A model generated the notes under the pieces. That model saw only the letters and a list, made by a program, of their open reading frames with translations, did not search any database and was not told the origin of the DNA. Positions 17,714 to 28,156 of a DNA stretch of 64,000 nt are shown one piece after another. The first letter of the stretch is position 1, and each line of letters opens with the position of its first letter. Position numbers and translations under genes: made by a program. Location of the stretch: the NCBI RefSeq assembly GCF_028743515.2, contig NZ_CP117969.2:1955501-2019500 (forward strand). Direction: 5' to 3'. The stretch comes from Imtechella halotolerans (GTDB lineage: Bacteria > Bacteroidota > Bacteroidia > Flavobacteriales > Flavobacteriaceae).

Positions 17714-20563
17714 ATGAAAACAGATTCTTTTGCATTGCGCCATATAGGTCCCAATGAGACGGACTTAGCACAAATGCTTCAAACCGTAGGAGTAGAAAAT
17801 CTTGACCAACTTATCTACCAAACCATCCCAGATGATATTCGCTTAAAACAACCTCTCAACCTTCCTGAAGCACTTAGCGAAAATGAATTTTTAAATCATA
17901 TTCAACAACTTTCTCAAAAAAATAAGATATTCAAAACCTATATTGGGCTAGGCTATCATGAGACTATCACTCCTTCCGTTATCAAAAGAAACATTTTTGA
18001 AAACCCAGGGTGGTATACCGCCTACACTCCCTATCAGGCTGAAATTGCTCAAGGACGTTTAGAAGCACTTCTAAACTTTCAAACCATGGTTACTGACCTT
18101 ACAGGAATGGAACTTGCAAACGCATCGCTTTTAGATGAAAGTACAGCAGCTGCAGAAGCAATGACGATGCTCTACGAACTAAGAAATCGTGACCAGAAAA
18201 AAAACAATGTAACTAAGTTTTTTGTTTCAGAAGAAGTATTACCACAAACGATATCTTTACTTTATACCCGAGCTATACCTCTAGGCATAGAATTAGTTAT
18301 TGGCAATCATCAATCCTTCGACTTCTCTACTGACTTTTATGGTGCCTTAATTCAATATCCGGGAAAATATGGTCAAGTTTATGATTACGCATCCTTTACT
18401 GCCAAAGCCAAAAACAATGAAATAAAAGTTGCAGTTGCTGCTGATATATTAAGTTTGGTATTACTAGAAGCTCCTGGTAAATGGGGAGCTGATGTTGTAG
18501 TAGGAACAACTCAACGGTTCGGAATCCCTTTGGGCTACGGGGGCCCTCACGCTGCATTTTTTGCAACCAAGGACGAATACAAGCGTAATATCCCTGGACG
18601 TATTATTGGGGTCACCAGAGATACTGACAGTAATAGAGCACTTCGTATGGCCTTACAAACCCGCGAACAACACATTAAAAGAGACAAGGCTACTTCTAAC
18701 ATTTGTACGGCTCAAGTTTTACTTGCGGTTATGGCTGGAATGTATGCAGTATTCCATGGTCCTAAAGGACTTACATACATTGCACAAAAAGTACATCACA
18801 GTGCCACAACACTTGCGGCCCAACTAAACCGATTAGGTTACCAACAAACAAACGCTCAGTACTTTGATACCATTGTAGTAAAAGCAGAAAAACACATCAT
18901 TAAACCAATTGCAGAAGCCAACGGTGTTAACTTCCTCTATATTGATGAAAACACTATTAGTATTGCAGTAAATGAAGCCACATCACTCACAGACATCAAT
19001 ACAGTTTTACGCATATTCGCTGAAGCTGGAGGAAGAATCGCACTTACCACATCTTCATTACTCCAGGAGAGTCCTTTAAGTGAGGAAGTAAAAAGAAAAA
19101 GCGAATTTTTAACACTCCCTGTATTCAATTCGTACCATTCAGAAACTGAATTGATGCGTTACATTAAAAAATTAGAGCGTAAGGATCTTTCATTAAACCA
19201 CTCCATGATTTCTCTTGGATCTTGTACAATGAAACTGAATGCTGCTTCTGAGATGCTTCCGCTAAGTCAAGCAAATTGGTCTAACATACATCCATTTGTT
19301 CCTTTAGAACAAGCCCAAGGATATCAAGAAATGTTGAAGTCACTAGAAAACCAGCTCAACATTATTACCGGATTTGCAGGAACTTCACTTCAACCCAATT
19401 CAGGGGCCCAAGGGGAATATGCAGGATTAATGGTAATTCGTGCCTATCATGAATCTCGAGGAGAAGGTCACCGTCATATTTGTTTAATTCCTTCTTCAGC
19501 CCATGGAACCAATCCTGCCTCAGCTGTAATGGCAGGCATGAAGGTTGTAGTCACCAAAACTGACGAACGAGGTAATATTGATGTAGAAGACCTAAGGGAA
19601 AAGGCAATCAAATACAAAGATGAGCTTTCGTCATTAATGGTAACCTACCCTTCTACTCATGGAGTATTTGAATCTTCAATTCGTGAAATCACTCAGATCA
19701 TTCATGAAAATGGAGGTCAAGTTTATATGGATGGTGCCAATATGAACGCACAAGTTGGTCTAACAAATCCTGCCACAATTGGGGCAGACGTATGCCACTT
19801 AAATTTACATAAAACATTTGCCATACCTCATGGTGGAGGCGGTCCTGGAGTTGGCCCAATTTGTGTAGCCTCACACCTAGTACCATTCCTACCCTCTAAC
19901 CCAGTAATTGCCACTGGAGGCGCTGAGGCCATTACAGCCATATCAGCTGCTCCATGGGGAAGTGCAATGGTATGTCTTATTTCATATGCCTATATCACAA
20001 TGTTAGGCTCTGAAGGTCTTACCAACGCAACTAAATATGCCATCCTTAATGCGAATTACTTAAAATCTAAACTTGAAGAACATTTCTCTGTACTTTACAC
20101 GGGAGAATGCGGTAGAGCAGCTCACGAAATGATTTTGGATTGTAGACCATTTAAGAAAAATGGAATTGAAGTGACCGACATTGCCAAACGTTTGATGGAT
20201 TACGGATTCCACGCTCCTACAGTATCATTTCCTGTTGCTGGGACATTGATGGTTGAACCGACAGAAAGCGAAAGTAAAGCCGAATTAGACCGTTTTATAG
20301 AAGCCATGGTATCTATCCGAAAGGAAATAGAAGAAGCGGATTTGGATGATACAAACAATGTTCTTAAAAACGCACCGCACACCCTTAACATGGTCACTTC
20401 AGACAGTTGGACATTTCCATATAGCCGCGAAAAGGCGGCATACCCACTTTCTCACATAGCTGAAAATAAGTTTTGGCCTACTGTAAGAAGAGTAGACGAA
20501 GCCTTTGGGGATCGTAATTTAATTTGCACTTGCGCACCTATAGAGGCCTATATGGAAGCATAA
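17714..20563 (+). CDS. gcvP: Glycine dehydrogenase (decarboxylating), P-protein
   Basis: This 949-residue protein is the single-chain P-protein of the glycine cleavage system. It decarboxylates glycine with PLP and passes the aminomethyl group to lipoyl-H protein. The N- and C-terminal halves both show the class I PLP fold. The PLP lysine is Lys700 in [17 protein letters not shown]. The start [15 protein letters not shown] is typical. gcvT and gcvH are not adjacent, as is common in flavobacteria. The gene ends at a hairpin. Confidence 0.96.
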   Translation: MKTDSFALRHIGPNETDLAQMLQTVGVENLDQLIYQTIPDDIRLKQPLNLPEALSENEFLNHIQQLSQKNKIFKTYIGLGYHETITPSVIKRNIFENPGWYTAYTPYQAEIAQGRLEALLNFQTMVTDLTGMELANASLLDESTAAAEAMTMLYELRNRDQKKNNVTKFFVSEEVLPQTISLLYTRAIPLGIELVIGNHQSFDFSTDFYGALIQYPGKYGQVYDYASFTAKAKNNEIKVAVAADILSLVLLEAPGKWGADVVVGTTQRFGIPLGYGGPHAAFFATKDEYKRNIPGRIIGVTRDTDSNRALRMALQTREQHIKRDKATSNICTAQVLLAVMAGMYAVFHGPKGLTYIAQKVHHSATTLAAQLNRLGYQQTNAQYFDTIVVKAEKHIIKPIAEANGVNFLYIDENTISIAVNEATSLTDINTVLRIFAEAGGRIALTTSSLLQESPLSEEVKRKSEFLTLPVFNSYHSETELMRYIKKLERKDLSLNHSMISLGSCTMKLNAASEMLPLSQANWSNIHPFVPLEQAQGYQEMLKSLENQLNIITGFAGTSLQPNSGAQGEYAGLMVIRAYHESRGEGHRHICLIPSSAHGTNPASAVMAGMKVVVTKTDERGNIDVEDLREKAIKYKDELSSLMVTYPSTHGVFESSIREITQIIHENGGQVYMDGANMNAQVGLTNPATIGADVCHLNLHKTFAIPHGGGGPGVGPICVASHLVPFLPSNPVIATGGAEAITAISAAPWGSAMVCLISYAYITMLGSEGLTNATKYAILNANYLKSKLEEHFSVLYTGECGRAAHEMILDCRPFKKNGIEVTDIAKRLMDYGFHAPTVSFPVAGTLMVEPTESESKAELDRFIEAMVSIRKEIEEADLDDTNNVLKNAPHTLNMVTSDSWTFPYSREKAAYPLSHIAENKFWPTVRRVDEAFGDRNLICTCAPIEAYMEA

Positions 20564-20589
20564 AAACAGAATATAAATAATTATAAAAC

Positions 20590-20627
20590 AACGCCTTGCA
20601 CAAATATCTCAATGCAGGGCGTTTTTA
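20590..20627 (+). terminator. gcvP terminator
   Basis: An 11-bp stem with one wobble pair (AACGCCTTGCA and TGCAGGGCGTT) is followed by a T-rich tract. Confidence 0.85.
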
Positions 20628-20730
20628 TTTATACTTCACAAAATAATGTTTGGACATCGTAGCAATTTTCCATTCCTTCACATCACAAAAAAAGGTAGTC
20701 GTACCTTTATTTCATCCTAAACAACAACAA

Positions 20731-21789
20731 ATGAATATTAAAATAACAGGAACCGGATGCTATATTCCTTCCGAAATTGAAACTAATAATAATTTTTCAA
20801 ACCATAAATTTTTACATACTGACGGATCTCTCTTTGAAAGCTCAAATGAAATAATTATTGAGAAATTTAAAGCTATAACTGGGATTGAAGAACGTCGTTA
20901 TGCTGAAAAGGAACACAAGGCTTCAGATCTAGCGTTCTTTGCAGCAGAAAAAGCAATAAAAGATGCCAAAATTGCTCCTGAAACATTAGATTACATTATA
21001 GTAGCGCATAATTTTGGAGATGTAAAACATGGAACATTACAAGGAGATAGTGTACCTAGCCTCGCTAGTAGGGTAAAGCATTCGTTAGGAATAAAAAACC
21101 CAAAATGTGTTGCTTATGACTTACTTTTTGGATGCCCTGGCTGGGTTGAAGGTGTCATTCAGGCTCAAGCATACATCAAAGCAGGGATGGCTAAAAAATG
21201 CTTAGTAATCGGAGCAGAAACATTGTCACGAGTAATAGATCCACATGACCGTGACAGTATGATATATTCTGATGGTGCTGGTGCCGCTATTATAGAAGCC
21301 ACCGATAGACCAGGTGGTATTATTGCTCATGAATCCGCTTCATTCACCGAAGAGGAAGCCTATTTTATTTTCTTTGGAGAGTCTTACAATCAAGCACTGG
21401 AAAAAGATCATCGCTATATTAAAATGCACGGGCGAAAAATATATGAATTTGCTTGTGTGCAAGTACCATTAGCCATGAAATCATGCCTAGACAAAAGTGG
21501 AATAACCATAGATCAAGTCAAAAAGATATTCATCCATCAAGCTAATGAAAAAATGGATGAGGCAATTGTTAAACGATTCTACAAACTTTATCAACGTACT
21601 GCGCCAGCTAATACTATGCCTATGAATATTCACTTTTTAGGAAACAGCTCAGTGGCAACCATTCCAACTCTTTATGATATGGTTAAAAATAAACAAATTG
21701 AAGACCAATCCATTGAAGAAGGTGACATTGTACTTTTTGCTAGCGTGGGTGCTGGTATGAACATAAATGCTATCGTATATCAAGTTTAA
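20731..21789 (+). CDS. 3-oxoacyl-ACP synthase III family protein (FabH-like)
   Basis: This 352-residue thiolase-fold enzyme has the complete KAS III triad: Cys135 (FGCPGW), His269 (IHQAN) and Asn305 (LGNSS). It should condense an acyl-CoA with malonyl-ACP or a related nucleophile. Insertions relative to the housekeeping FabH (SFTEEEAYFIFFG and the region following) suggest a specialised paralogue. A longer frame starts at 20650, but ATG 20731 gives the standard MNIKITGTGCYIPS start and a TAccTTTa element lies just upstream, at 20702. The EEP gene begins one base after its stop. Confidence 0.83.
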   Translation: MNIKITGTGCYIPSEIETNNNFSNHKFLHTDGSLFESSNEIIIEKFKAITGIEERRYAEKEHKASDLAFFAAEKAIKDAKIAPETLDYIIVAHNFGDVKHGTLQGDSVPSLASRVKHSLGIKNPKCVAYDLLFGCPGWVEGVIQAQAYIKAGMAKKCLVIGAETLSRVIDPHDRDSMIYSDGAGAAIIEATDRPGGIIAHESASFTEEEAYFIFFGESYNQALEKDHRYIKMHGRKIYEFACVQVPLAMKSCLDKSGITIDQVKKIFIHQANEKMDEAIVKRFYKLYQRTAPANTMPMNIHFLGNSSVATIPTLYDMVKNKQIEDQSIEEGDIVLFASVGAGMNINAIVYQV

Positions 21790-21790
21790 C

Positions 21791-22627
21791 ATGAAGTACA
21801 CCATATTACTTTCCCTTTTCTTTTTAACTATCAATAGTACTTTTAGTCAAGAAATCAAGGTTTTATCATATAACATTCGGTATGACAATCAAGATGATGG
21901 ACTAGACAGCTGGACAGCATCCAAACGAAACCAAAAAGTAGCTTCATTATTAAATGAATTAAATGCAGATGTCATAGGTATCCAAGAAGCCTTACATCAT
22001 CAATTAACCTATCTAAACAATCAACTAATCCAATACAAATGGATTGGTGTAGGAAGAGATGATGGTAAAATTGAAGGGGAACACGCTCCCATATTTTATA
22101 ATCACAAAAAACTCAAACTCAAAAAATGGGGGTATTTTTGGCTTTCAGAAACACCTAACAAACCCTCTAAAGGTTGGGACGCCAATTGCTGTAATCGAAT
22201 TGCAACATGGGCAATTTTTAAAGTAAAAAATCGCCAATTCTTCTTTATTAATACCCATTTCGACCACCAAGGAACACGAGCCCAATACGAAAGTGCCCAG
22301 TTAATTCTTGAAAAATCACAGCGTTTTTCAAAGGACTTACCAATCATCTTAACAGGAGACCTGAATGTTTCTCCTTCTTCAAGCGCCATTCAAACCCTAA
22401 AATCTAAACTAAAAGATAGTCACTCCACAGCACTCCAACTAATTGGACCGAACGGGACTTACAATGCCTTCAAGCATTCTATGGTACCAACTGATGAAAA
22501 AAGAATCGATTACATTTTCCATTCCTATAGTTGGAAAACTATTGAATTTAAAACCTTAGACATTAAGTACCAAAACAGATATCCCTCCGATCATTTTCCG
22601 ATTTTAGCCACCTTAAAGTTAGAATAA
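21791..22627 (+). CDS. Exported endonuclease/exonuclease/phosphatase family protein
   Basis: This 278-residue protein has a signal peptide (MKYTILLSLFFLTINSTFSQ) and the EEP fold. Catalytic segments are SYNIRYDN (metal-binding Asn), IQEA (Glu), NTHFDHQG, TGDLNVSP (Asp/Asn) and SDHFPI (Asp-His). It should hydrolyse phosphodiester or phosphomonoester bonds in the periplasm or outside. The substrate (nucleic acid, sugar or inositol phosphate) is not visible. It begins one base after the KAS III stop, so the two are translationally linked. Confidence 0.85.
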   Translation: MKYTILLSLFFLTINSTFSQEIKVLSYNIRYDNQDDGLDSWTASKRNQKVASLLNELNADVIGIQEALHHQLTYLNNQLIQYKWIGVGRDDGKIEGEHAPIFYNHKKLKLKKWGYFWLSETPNKPSKGWDANCCNRIATWAIFKVKNRQFFFINTHFDHQGTRAQYESAQLILEKSQRFSKDLPIILTGDLNVSPSSSAIQTLKSKLKDSHSTALQLIGPNGTYNAFKHSMVPTDEKRIDYIFHSYSWKTIEFKTLDIKYQNRYPSDHFPILATLKLE

Positions 22628-22676
22628 GCGTATTTTTACTCAAATTTAGATTGTTTAACAATGCCTAAACTACCAT

Positions 22677-23204
22677 ATGTACGAACATACTTATCCATCT
22701 AAACGTTTTAAACGAACAATTCAATTTGTCTCTAAACATATTTCAAAGGATGAATCACTTTTAGATCTAGGCGTTAAAAACCCTTTATCCTCCCTATTAA
22801 TTCAAGAAGGTTACAGGGTAAAAAACACAAATGGAGAAGATCTTGACCAAGAGCTCCGGGCTATCATGGAAGAAAATTATACCACTGTTACGGCTTTTGA
22901 AATACTCGAACATCTATTAAACCCCTACGGCATCTTAAAAAACATAAAAGCTTCTAAAATTGTCATTTCTGTTCCTTTGAGACTTTGGTTTGCACCTGCT
23001 TACCGTAGTAAAACAGATATACGTGACAGGCATTATCATGAATTTGAAGATTGGCAATTAGAGTGGCTACTAGAAAAAACAGGATGGAAAATAATGGCTA
23101 CTGAGAAATTCACTCACCCTGTAAAAAAAATCGGGATAAGACCTATATTAAGACTCTTTACACCTCGTTACTATCTTATTTATGCTGAGCGTGATACTAA
23201 ATAA
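22677..23204 (+). CDS. SAM-dependent methyltransferase-like protein
   Basis: This 175-residue protein has a weak class I methyltransferase pattern. SLLDLGVKN resembles motif I with most glycines replaced, EILEHLLNP resembles the post-motif acidic segment, and the C-terminal part (YHEFEDWQLEWLLEKTGW) matches family members in flavobacterial glycosylation clusters. The atypical glycine motif leaves activity uncertain. The glycosyltransferase gene begins two bases after its stop. Confidence 0.65.
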   Translation: MYEHTYPSKRFKRTIQFVSKHISKDESLLDLGVKNPLSSLLIQEGYRVKNTNGEDLDQELRAIMEENYTTVTAFEILEHLLNPYGILKNIKASKIVISVPLRLWFAPAYRSKTDIRDRHYHEFEDWQLEWLLEKTGWKIMATEKFTHPVKKIGIRPILRLFTPRYYLIYAERDTK

Positions 23205-23205
23205 A

Positions 23206-24063
23206 ATGAAATACTACGTAATAATTCCTGCTCACAACGAAGCCTCCTACATAAGTGAAACTCTAAATTCACTATTAATGCAATCTGTATTACCCGATAA
23301 AATAATCGTGGTAAATGATCATTCAACAGATACCACCGAGGAGATTATTGATCAATATAGTTGCTCACACTCAATAATAAAAAAAATTAACAGTGTCTCA
23401 TCAGTAACACATATGCCGGGAAGTAAAGTTGTCAATGCCTTCAATAAAGGCTTTGAATTGCTTGACCAGGACTTTGATATCATAGTAAAGCTAGATGCTG
23501 ACATTATACTGCCTCCAAACTATTTTGAAAAACTCACTGAAATATTTAAAGACAGTAGAGTCGGAATTGCAGGGGGTATTGCATATGAACAAGACAAAGA
23601 AGGAGAATGGATCCGCACTCACCCCATGAATAGAGATCATGTAAGAGGTGCCTTTAAAGCCTATAGAAAAAGTTGTTTTCAGGCCATTGGTGGTCTAAAA
23701 AGCAGTATAGGCTGGGACACTGTGGATGAACTTCTAGCAAAATACCATTCTTATATAATTCAAACAGACGAAACTCTTCAAGTTAAACATCTTAGACCAG
23801 TTGGCAAATCATATAACTCAAAGGCTCGACTATTACAAGGCGAGGCAATGTATAAAATGAGATATGGCTTGTGTATTACTTGTATTGCCTCTCTTAAAAT
23901 GGCTTGGAAACAGCGCTCATTTACCCCATTCAGAAACAATATCTTAGGCTATATAAAAGCTAAAAAAGAAAATAAAACATTTTTAGTTTCAAAGAAGGAG
24001 GGTGAATTTATACGAAATCTACGTTGGAAAGGAATTACACAAAAATTTTTTTCAACTGACTAA
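23206..24063 (+). CDS. Glycosyltransferase family 2
   Basis: This 285-residue GT-A fold protein starts MKYYVIIPAHNEASYI. The nucleotide-sugar-binding DxD is KLDADI, and GGLKSSIGWDTVDE supplies the ED-like acceptor-side acidic residues. No transmembrane segment is seen, so it is cytoplasmic or peripheral. It is coupled to the methyltransferase gene upstream, which suggests sugar modification of a lipid or polysaccharide. The acceptor is unknown. Its stop overlaps that of the convergent nuclease gene by 4 bases. A longer frame from 23182 is disfavoured because it overlaps the upstream gene. Confidence 0.85.
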   Translation: MKYYVIIPAHNEASYISETLNSLLMQSVLPDKIIVVNDHSTDTTEEIIDQYSCSHSIIKKINSVSSVTHMPGSKVVNAFNKGFELLDQDFDIIVKLDADIILPPNYFEKLTEIFKDSRVGIAGGIAYEQDKEGEWIRTHPMNRDHVRGAFKAYRKSCFQAIGGLKSSIGWDTVDELLAKYHSYIIQTDETLQVKHLRPVGKSYNSKARLLQGEAMYKMRYGLCITCIASLKMAWKQRSFTPFRNNILGYIKAKKENKTFLVSKKEGEFIRNLRWKGITQKFFSTD

Positions 24064-24890
24064 AAATGCCAATTCTCCCATTTTTCAAATGCCTCTATTC
24101 TATTCTCAACGTCATCATCCATGGATGAAAAAAAATCAATTCCAGAAATAACTTCTAAACTATCCACGGAAACAACAAAATCGTACAAGGGCTTATCGGA
24201 TTCTTCATGAGGAATCAAAAAAGCAATAACTTTAGGATTACCCGAATTATAATCGAGGACAATCTTATAAAATTGCTTTGGAACAGCCACCTGTTCTTCC
24301 CCTATAGTTATGTCAATTTCCTTCAGAATTCCTCCCGTAACGACATAAACTCCATCATAACGAGACGCCCAAAAACGCACCTTCTGTTCAAGACGATTCC
24401 AAATGCCTGAATTAAATTGATGTTCTTGTGGACTCACATTACTAGTTAAGAAAGTCTCAGTAAAAGCTTCTTTACTAAATTTACGATCAGCAGCTGGACA
24501 CAAATGACCTCTATCATAGCCAGAATCCTTATAATTCCTCCAATGAGCTGATCCAGATATTACCGCATCATCCATTTCAAAATATGGTCTTTTATAATCA
24601 ACCCCTGAAAGATGTTCTTTTTCCAATTTATATGCTACCCATTCGGCTTGTTCATGAGGCTCACTATAGGATAGCGAATACCCTTTGTGATGGATAATTT
24701 GTCCTGTTGTACTACTTGGTAAGAAATGAGAGCCATCCTGATATATGGTGTCATTTTTGGATGTGTTTCCTCCCCAATCTACATGTAATTGTTCCAGATA
24801 AGATTCTCTATCAACTCCTTTGGTTTCCAACCAATATCCAGCCGCAACTACCAAAAGAGCTAATAGAGTATACCATGTTTTTTTTCGCAT
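24060..24890 (-). CDS. Membrane-anchored DNA/RNA non-specific endonuclease
   Basis: This 276-residue protein belongs to the NucA/Serratia nuclease (beta-beta-alpha metal) family. The catalytic motif is DRGHLCPAAD (126-135, His129 general base), with conserved asparagines at NVSPQ and FNSGIWNRLE for the metal ion. Residues 7-20 are a hydrophobic anchor or uncleaved signal, so the enzyme faces the periplasm or outside. It is 5 bases downstream of a PafA-like phosphatase and probably co-transcribed with it, consistent with phosphorus salvage from nucleic acid. Confidence 0.88.
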   Translation of the reverse strand: MRKKTWYTLLALLVVAAGYWLETKGVDRESYLEQLHVDWGGNTSKNDTIYQDGSHFLPSSTTGQIIHHKGYSLSYSEPHEQAEWVAYKLEKEHLSGVDYKRPYFEMDDAVISGSAHWRNYKDSGYDRGHLCPAADRKFSKEAFTETFLTSNVSPQEHQFNSGIWNRLEQKVRFWASRYDGVYVVTGGILKEIDITIGEEQVAVPKQFYKIVLDYNSGNPKVIAFLIPHEESDKPLYDFVVSVDSLEVISGIDFFSSMDDDVENRIEAFEKWENWHF

Positions 24891-24895
24891 TATGG

Positions 24896-26536
24896 TTATT
24901 TTTCAATTAACGCCTCTCCAACAGGATTACCAGTTGTCCCATTTGGATATGCTATTCCTAATAGCGCTGCTACGGTAGGTGCAATGTCTGGAATTTCCGT
25001 GCGTCGAGTGGTCGAACCTTGCTTTATCCCATTCCCAAACATTAAAAAAGGCACTTGAGTATCATAATTAAACCCAGATCCATGCGTAGAGCCTGTACGA
25101 GAATAACTAATAAAAGAAGCGTCAAGGACCACCAATACATCTCCAGATCTTTTATGATTAAATCCTTTTTGAAGCATATAGGCCATTCCTTCTGTATAAT
25201 GTTGAGTTTTCATACTATGTGCTGTGTACACCTCAGCTATTCCATCATAATTCAAAATTTCTTCTGCAATTGCCTCTTGCACCTCTTTGGCACTTTGATT
25301 AATTGCTGCCAGCTCATCATAATCTAAAAACAGTTGGTTATTGGATACATTTTTTATCAACTTATCTGAATTGAATTTATTTTTCAAAAAATTCTTTAAC
25401 CGCCCAACAAATTCATTTTTCTCAAAATATCCTGCTGGTATGTTTAACGATTTTAGATAGGCAGGTACATGTACAGCCCCATGGTCAGCTGTAAGAAATA
25501 CGGTATAATTCCCTTTACCTACACGACTATCCAATGCTGAAAACAAACGTGCAAGTTCCAAATCTAAACGCAAATAACAATCTTCTACCTCTATAGAGTT
25601 CACCCCAAACGAATGGCCAATATAATCTGGACTGGAATAACTAATTGCTAAAAAATCAGTCGTCTTGCCCTGTCCTAATTGCTCACCTTCTAATGCAGCT
25701 AAAGCAAAATCCGTGGTTATGCTGTTTCCAAAAGGGGTAGCTTTTAATATATCATAGCTTCCATTATCTTTCCATAAATTAGGGAGATTATGAGGGAAAA
25801 CTGGAGCATTTTCTCCTTTAAATTTACCTTCAAACGTGTTGTCATCACTTCCACTAGCAACATAGGTATGAATATCATATAATGTATTCCACTCCTTCTT
25901 GTATTTGCTTACTGATTTTGCTTTATTAAAGTCCTTAACCCATTTTGGCAACTCTTCCATATAATAACTACTAGTTATCCAAGCTCCTTCGTTCTTTCCA
26001 TGAAACCAATATGCCGCATCCGCAGTGTGTCCAGCCGGTAAAATAGCACCTCTATCCTTTAGTGCTATACCAATTACCTTACTACGAGACTGTGTTGCCA
26101 ATTTAAGTTGATCAGTTACTGTAGTTGTTTTCATTCTATGTGGAGACATCTTCCCGGCTGCATCTTGAGTTCCTACCGGAGTCACATTATCATCTCCTGC
26201 ACAATATACACTCTTATCGATAGTTTTATCATACCAATCATTACCAATAATACCATGAACGGCTGGGGTTGTACCAGTATAAACAGAAGTGTGTCCTGGT
26301 CCAGTATAGGTTGGGACGTAATTAAAGTGATGGTTTCTAGCATTAAAACCTTCGCGAATCATTCGCTTAAACCCATCTTCCCTATAACGTTCCCAATATC
26401 TGGTAATATAATCATAACGCATTTGATCCACGACTATACCTACCACCAACTTAGGTGACTCATAAGGTGCAGATGTTTGACCCACAGCAGTTAAGCTGCA
26501 AATAAAAGCAATTAAAAAGCTTAGTATATTTTTCAT
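24896..26536 (-). CDS. PafA-like alkaline phosphatase (alkaline phosphatase superfamily)
   Basis: This 546-residue secreted protein has a signal peptide (1-19). The metal site includes Asp37 in VVDQMRYD and TADHGAVHVP further on. The nucleophile threonine lies in PTYTGPGHTS (75-84), as in the phosphate-irrepressible phosphatase PafA of Elizabethkingia. The phrases GIIGNDWYDK and GSTHGSGFNYDTQVPFLMFG are typical of the group. It should hydrolyse phosphomonoesters in the periplasm. It is the first gene of a two-gene unit with the nuclease. Confidence 0.85.
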   Translation of the reverse strand: MKNILSFLIAFICSLTAVGQTSAPYESPKLVVGIVVDQMRYDYITRYWERYREDGFKRMIREGFNARNHHFNYVPTYTGPGHTSVYTGTTPAVHGIIGNDWYDKTIDKSVYCAGDDNVTPVGTQDAAGKMSPHRMKTTTVTDQLKLATQSRSKVIGIALKDRGAILPAGHTADAAYWFHGKNEGAWITSSYYMEELPKWVKDFNKAKSVSKYKKEWNTLYDIHTYVASGSDDNTFEGKFKGENAPVFPHNLPNLWKDNGSYDILKATPFGNSITTDFALAALEGEQLGQGKTTDFLAISYSSPDYIGHSFGVNSIEVEDCYLRLDLELARLFSALDSRVGKGNYTVFLTADHGAVHVPAYLKSLNIPAGYFEKNEFVGRLKNFLKNKFNSDKLIKNVSNNQLFLDYDELAAINQSAKEVQEAIAEEILNYDGIAEVYTAHSMKTQHYTEGMAYMLQKGFNHKRSGDVLVVLDASFISYSRTGSTHGSGFNYDTQVPFLMFGNGIKQGSTTRRTEIPDIAPTVAALLGIAYPNGTTGNPVGEALIEK

Positions 26537-26638
26537 TTCTGTACTATTATTTCCACAAAAATAAGGGTTAAACTTTAGAGTAAAGTAAAATCAAGGTTAC
26601 TATTATTTTTTTTACTTTAGTGCTGTCAATTTTTGCGC

Positions 26639-27376
26639 ATGAAACATCTTAACGCTATAGGTCAATATTTTCTAATGATTAAGGAGGTTTTTCACAAACC
26701 TACAAAATGGTCTATCACCAAAAATCTTATTTTTAAAGAAATTGACGACCTCATTTACGGAGCTCTAGGTATCGTTATATTTATTTCATTTTTCGTTGGA
26801 GGGGTAGTTGCAATTCAAACAGCTCTAAACATCGATAATCCTTTAATTCCAAAATACCTAGTAGGATTTGCCACACGTCAATCCGTTATTTTGGAGTTTG
26901 CTCCTACCTTCACTTCCATTATTATGGCAGGTAAAATTGGATCCTACATTACCTCAAGTATAGGAACAATGCGTGTTACTGAACAAATTGACGCATTGGA
27001 AGTAATGGGTGTTAATTCAGTAAATTACCTTATTTTCCCAAAAATAGTCGCACTTATGTTCTATCCATTTTTAGTTGCCATAGGGATGTATCTAGGTATT
27101 TTAGGAGGCTGGGTTGCCGGAGTATACGGAGGCTACAGCACAAGTGCCGAATATATTATGGGAATACAGAGTGACTTCAAACCTTTTCACGTTTTTTACG
27201 CATTCACAAAAACATATGTTTTTGCTTTTATATTAGCTACCATACCTGCTTATCACGGCTATTACATGAAAGGGGGTGCGCTTGAAGTAGGTAAAGCCGC
27301 TACCACGTCTTTTGTTTGGACCAGTGTAGTTATTATTTTGGTAAATTATGTTATTACTCAATTACTTTTAGGATAA
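26639..27376 (+). CDS. MlaE-family lipid ABC transporter permease
   Basis: This 245-residue protein matches the MlaE/YrbE permease family: five to six hydrophobic helices, the conserved VGGVVAIQTALN segment, and the GTMRVTEQIDALEVMGVNS loop typical of MlaE. Together with the next gene it should form a phospholipid transporter at the inner membrane. The frame could start at TTG 26633, but ATG 26639 fits the family. The stop overlaps the next ATG as TAATG. An MlaD gene is not adjacent. Confidence 0.92.
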   Translation: MKHLNAIGQYFLMIKEVFHKPTKWSITKNLIFKEIDDLIYGALGIVIFISFFVGGVVAIQTALNIDNPLIPKYLVGFATRQSVILEFAPTFTSIIMAGKIGSYITSSIGTMRVTEQIDALEVMGVNSVNYLIFPKIVALMFYPFLVAIGMYLGILGGWVAGVYGGYSTSAEYIMGIQSDFKPFHVFYAFTKTYVFAFILATIPAYHGYYMKGGALEVGKAATTSFVWTSVVIILVNYVITQLLLG

Positions 27377-28143
27377 TGATAGTTGCAGAAAATGTACATA
27401 AATCTTTTGGAGATTCTCACATATTAAAGGGAATCTCCACGGTTTTTGAAAAAGGAAAAACAAACCTAATCATAGGACAAAGTGGATCAGGTAAAACTGT
27501 ATTTCTTAAATCACTACTGGGTCTTTTCACACCTGAGGAAGGATCCATTAGCTACGACGGAAAAATTTACCTAAACCTACAAAAAGATGATCAACGAAAG
27601 CTTCGTCAAAAAATGGGGATGGTTTTTCAAGGAAGCGCACTTTTTGATTCAATGACGGTGGAAGAAAATGTCATGTTTCCACTAAAAATGTTTTCTAATA
27701 AGTCAAGAGCTGAAATGAAAGAACGAGTAGATTTTGTATTAAATCGAGTTAATTTGGTTGATGCCCACCATAAATATCCTTCTGAAATTTCTGGAGGAAT
27801 GCAAAAAAGGGTAGCAATTGCGCGTGCCATTGTTAACAAACCAAAATACCTGTTTTGTGACGAACCAAACTCAGGACTTGACCCTAATACGGCAATGGTA
27901 ATTGATAACTTGATTAAAGAAATCACTGAAGAATACAACATCACTACTGTTATCAATACACATGATATGAATTCAGTAATGGAAATTGGCGAAAAAATTG
28001 TATTCTTAAAAAATGGATACAAGGAATGGGAAGGCACAAAACATGAAATCTTCAAAACCGATAATGAAGCCGTTACCAATTTCGTATATTCTTCGGAGTT
28101 GTTTAAAAAGGTTCGTCAAATGTATTTGGAAGAACGTGCCTAG
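27376..28143 (+). CDS. MlaF-family ABC transporter ATP-binding protein
   Basis: This 255-residue ATPase partners the MlaE permease. Walker A is GQSGSGKT (34-41), the signature motif is SGGMQ (139-143), Walker B is LFCDEP (159-164) and the switch histidine is in NTHD. An upstream in-frame start at 27316 lies inside mlaE and is rejected; ATG 27376 overlaps the mlaE stop by one base. Confidence 0.93.
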   Translation: MIVAENVHKSFGDSHILKGISTVFEKGKTNLIIGQSGSGKTVFLKSLLGLFTPEEGSISYDGKIYLNLQKDDQRKLRQKMGMVFQGSALFDSMTVEENVMFPLKMFSNKSRAEMKERVDFVLNRVNLVDAHHKYPSEISGGMQKRVAIARAIVNKPKYLFCDEPNSGLDPNTAMVIDNLIKEITEEYNITTVINTHDMNSVMEIGEKIVFLKNGYKEWEGTKHEIFKTDNEAVTNFVYSSELFKKVRQMYLEERA

Positions 28144-28156
28144 AGTGTATTAAATA

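Noticed and set aside
26108-26458. 116-codon frame on the plus strand
   Set aside because: It lies antisense to the PafA-like phosphatase gene and has no independent start signal.
27627-28079. 150-codon frame on the minus strand
   Set aside because: It is the reverse shadow of the ABC ATPase gene, which has all its motifs.
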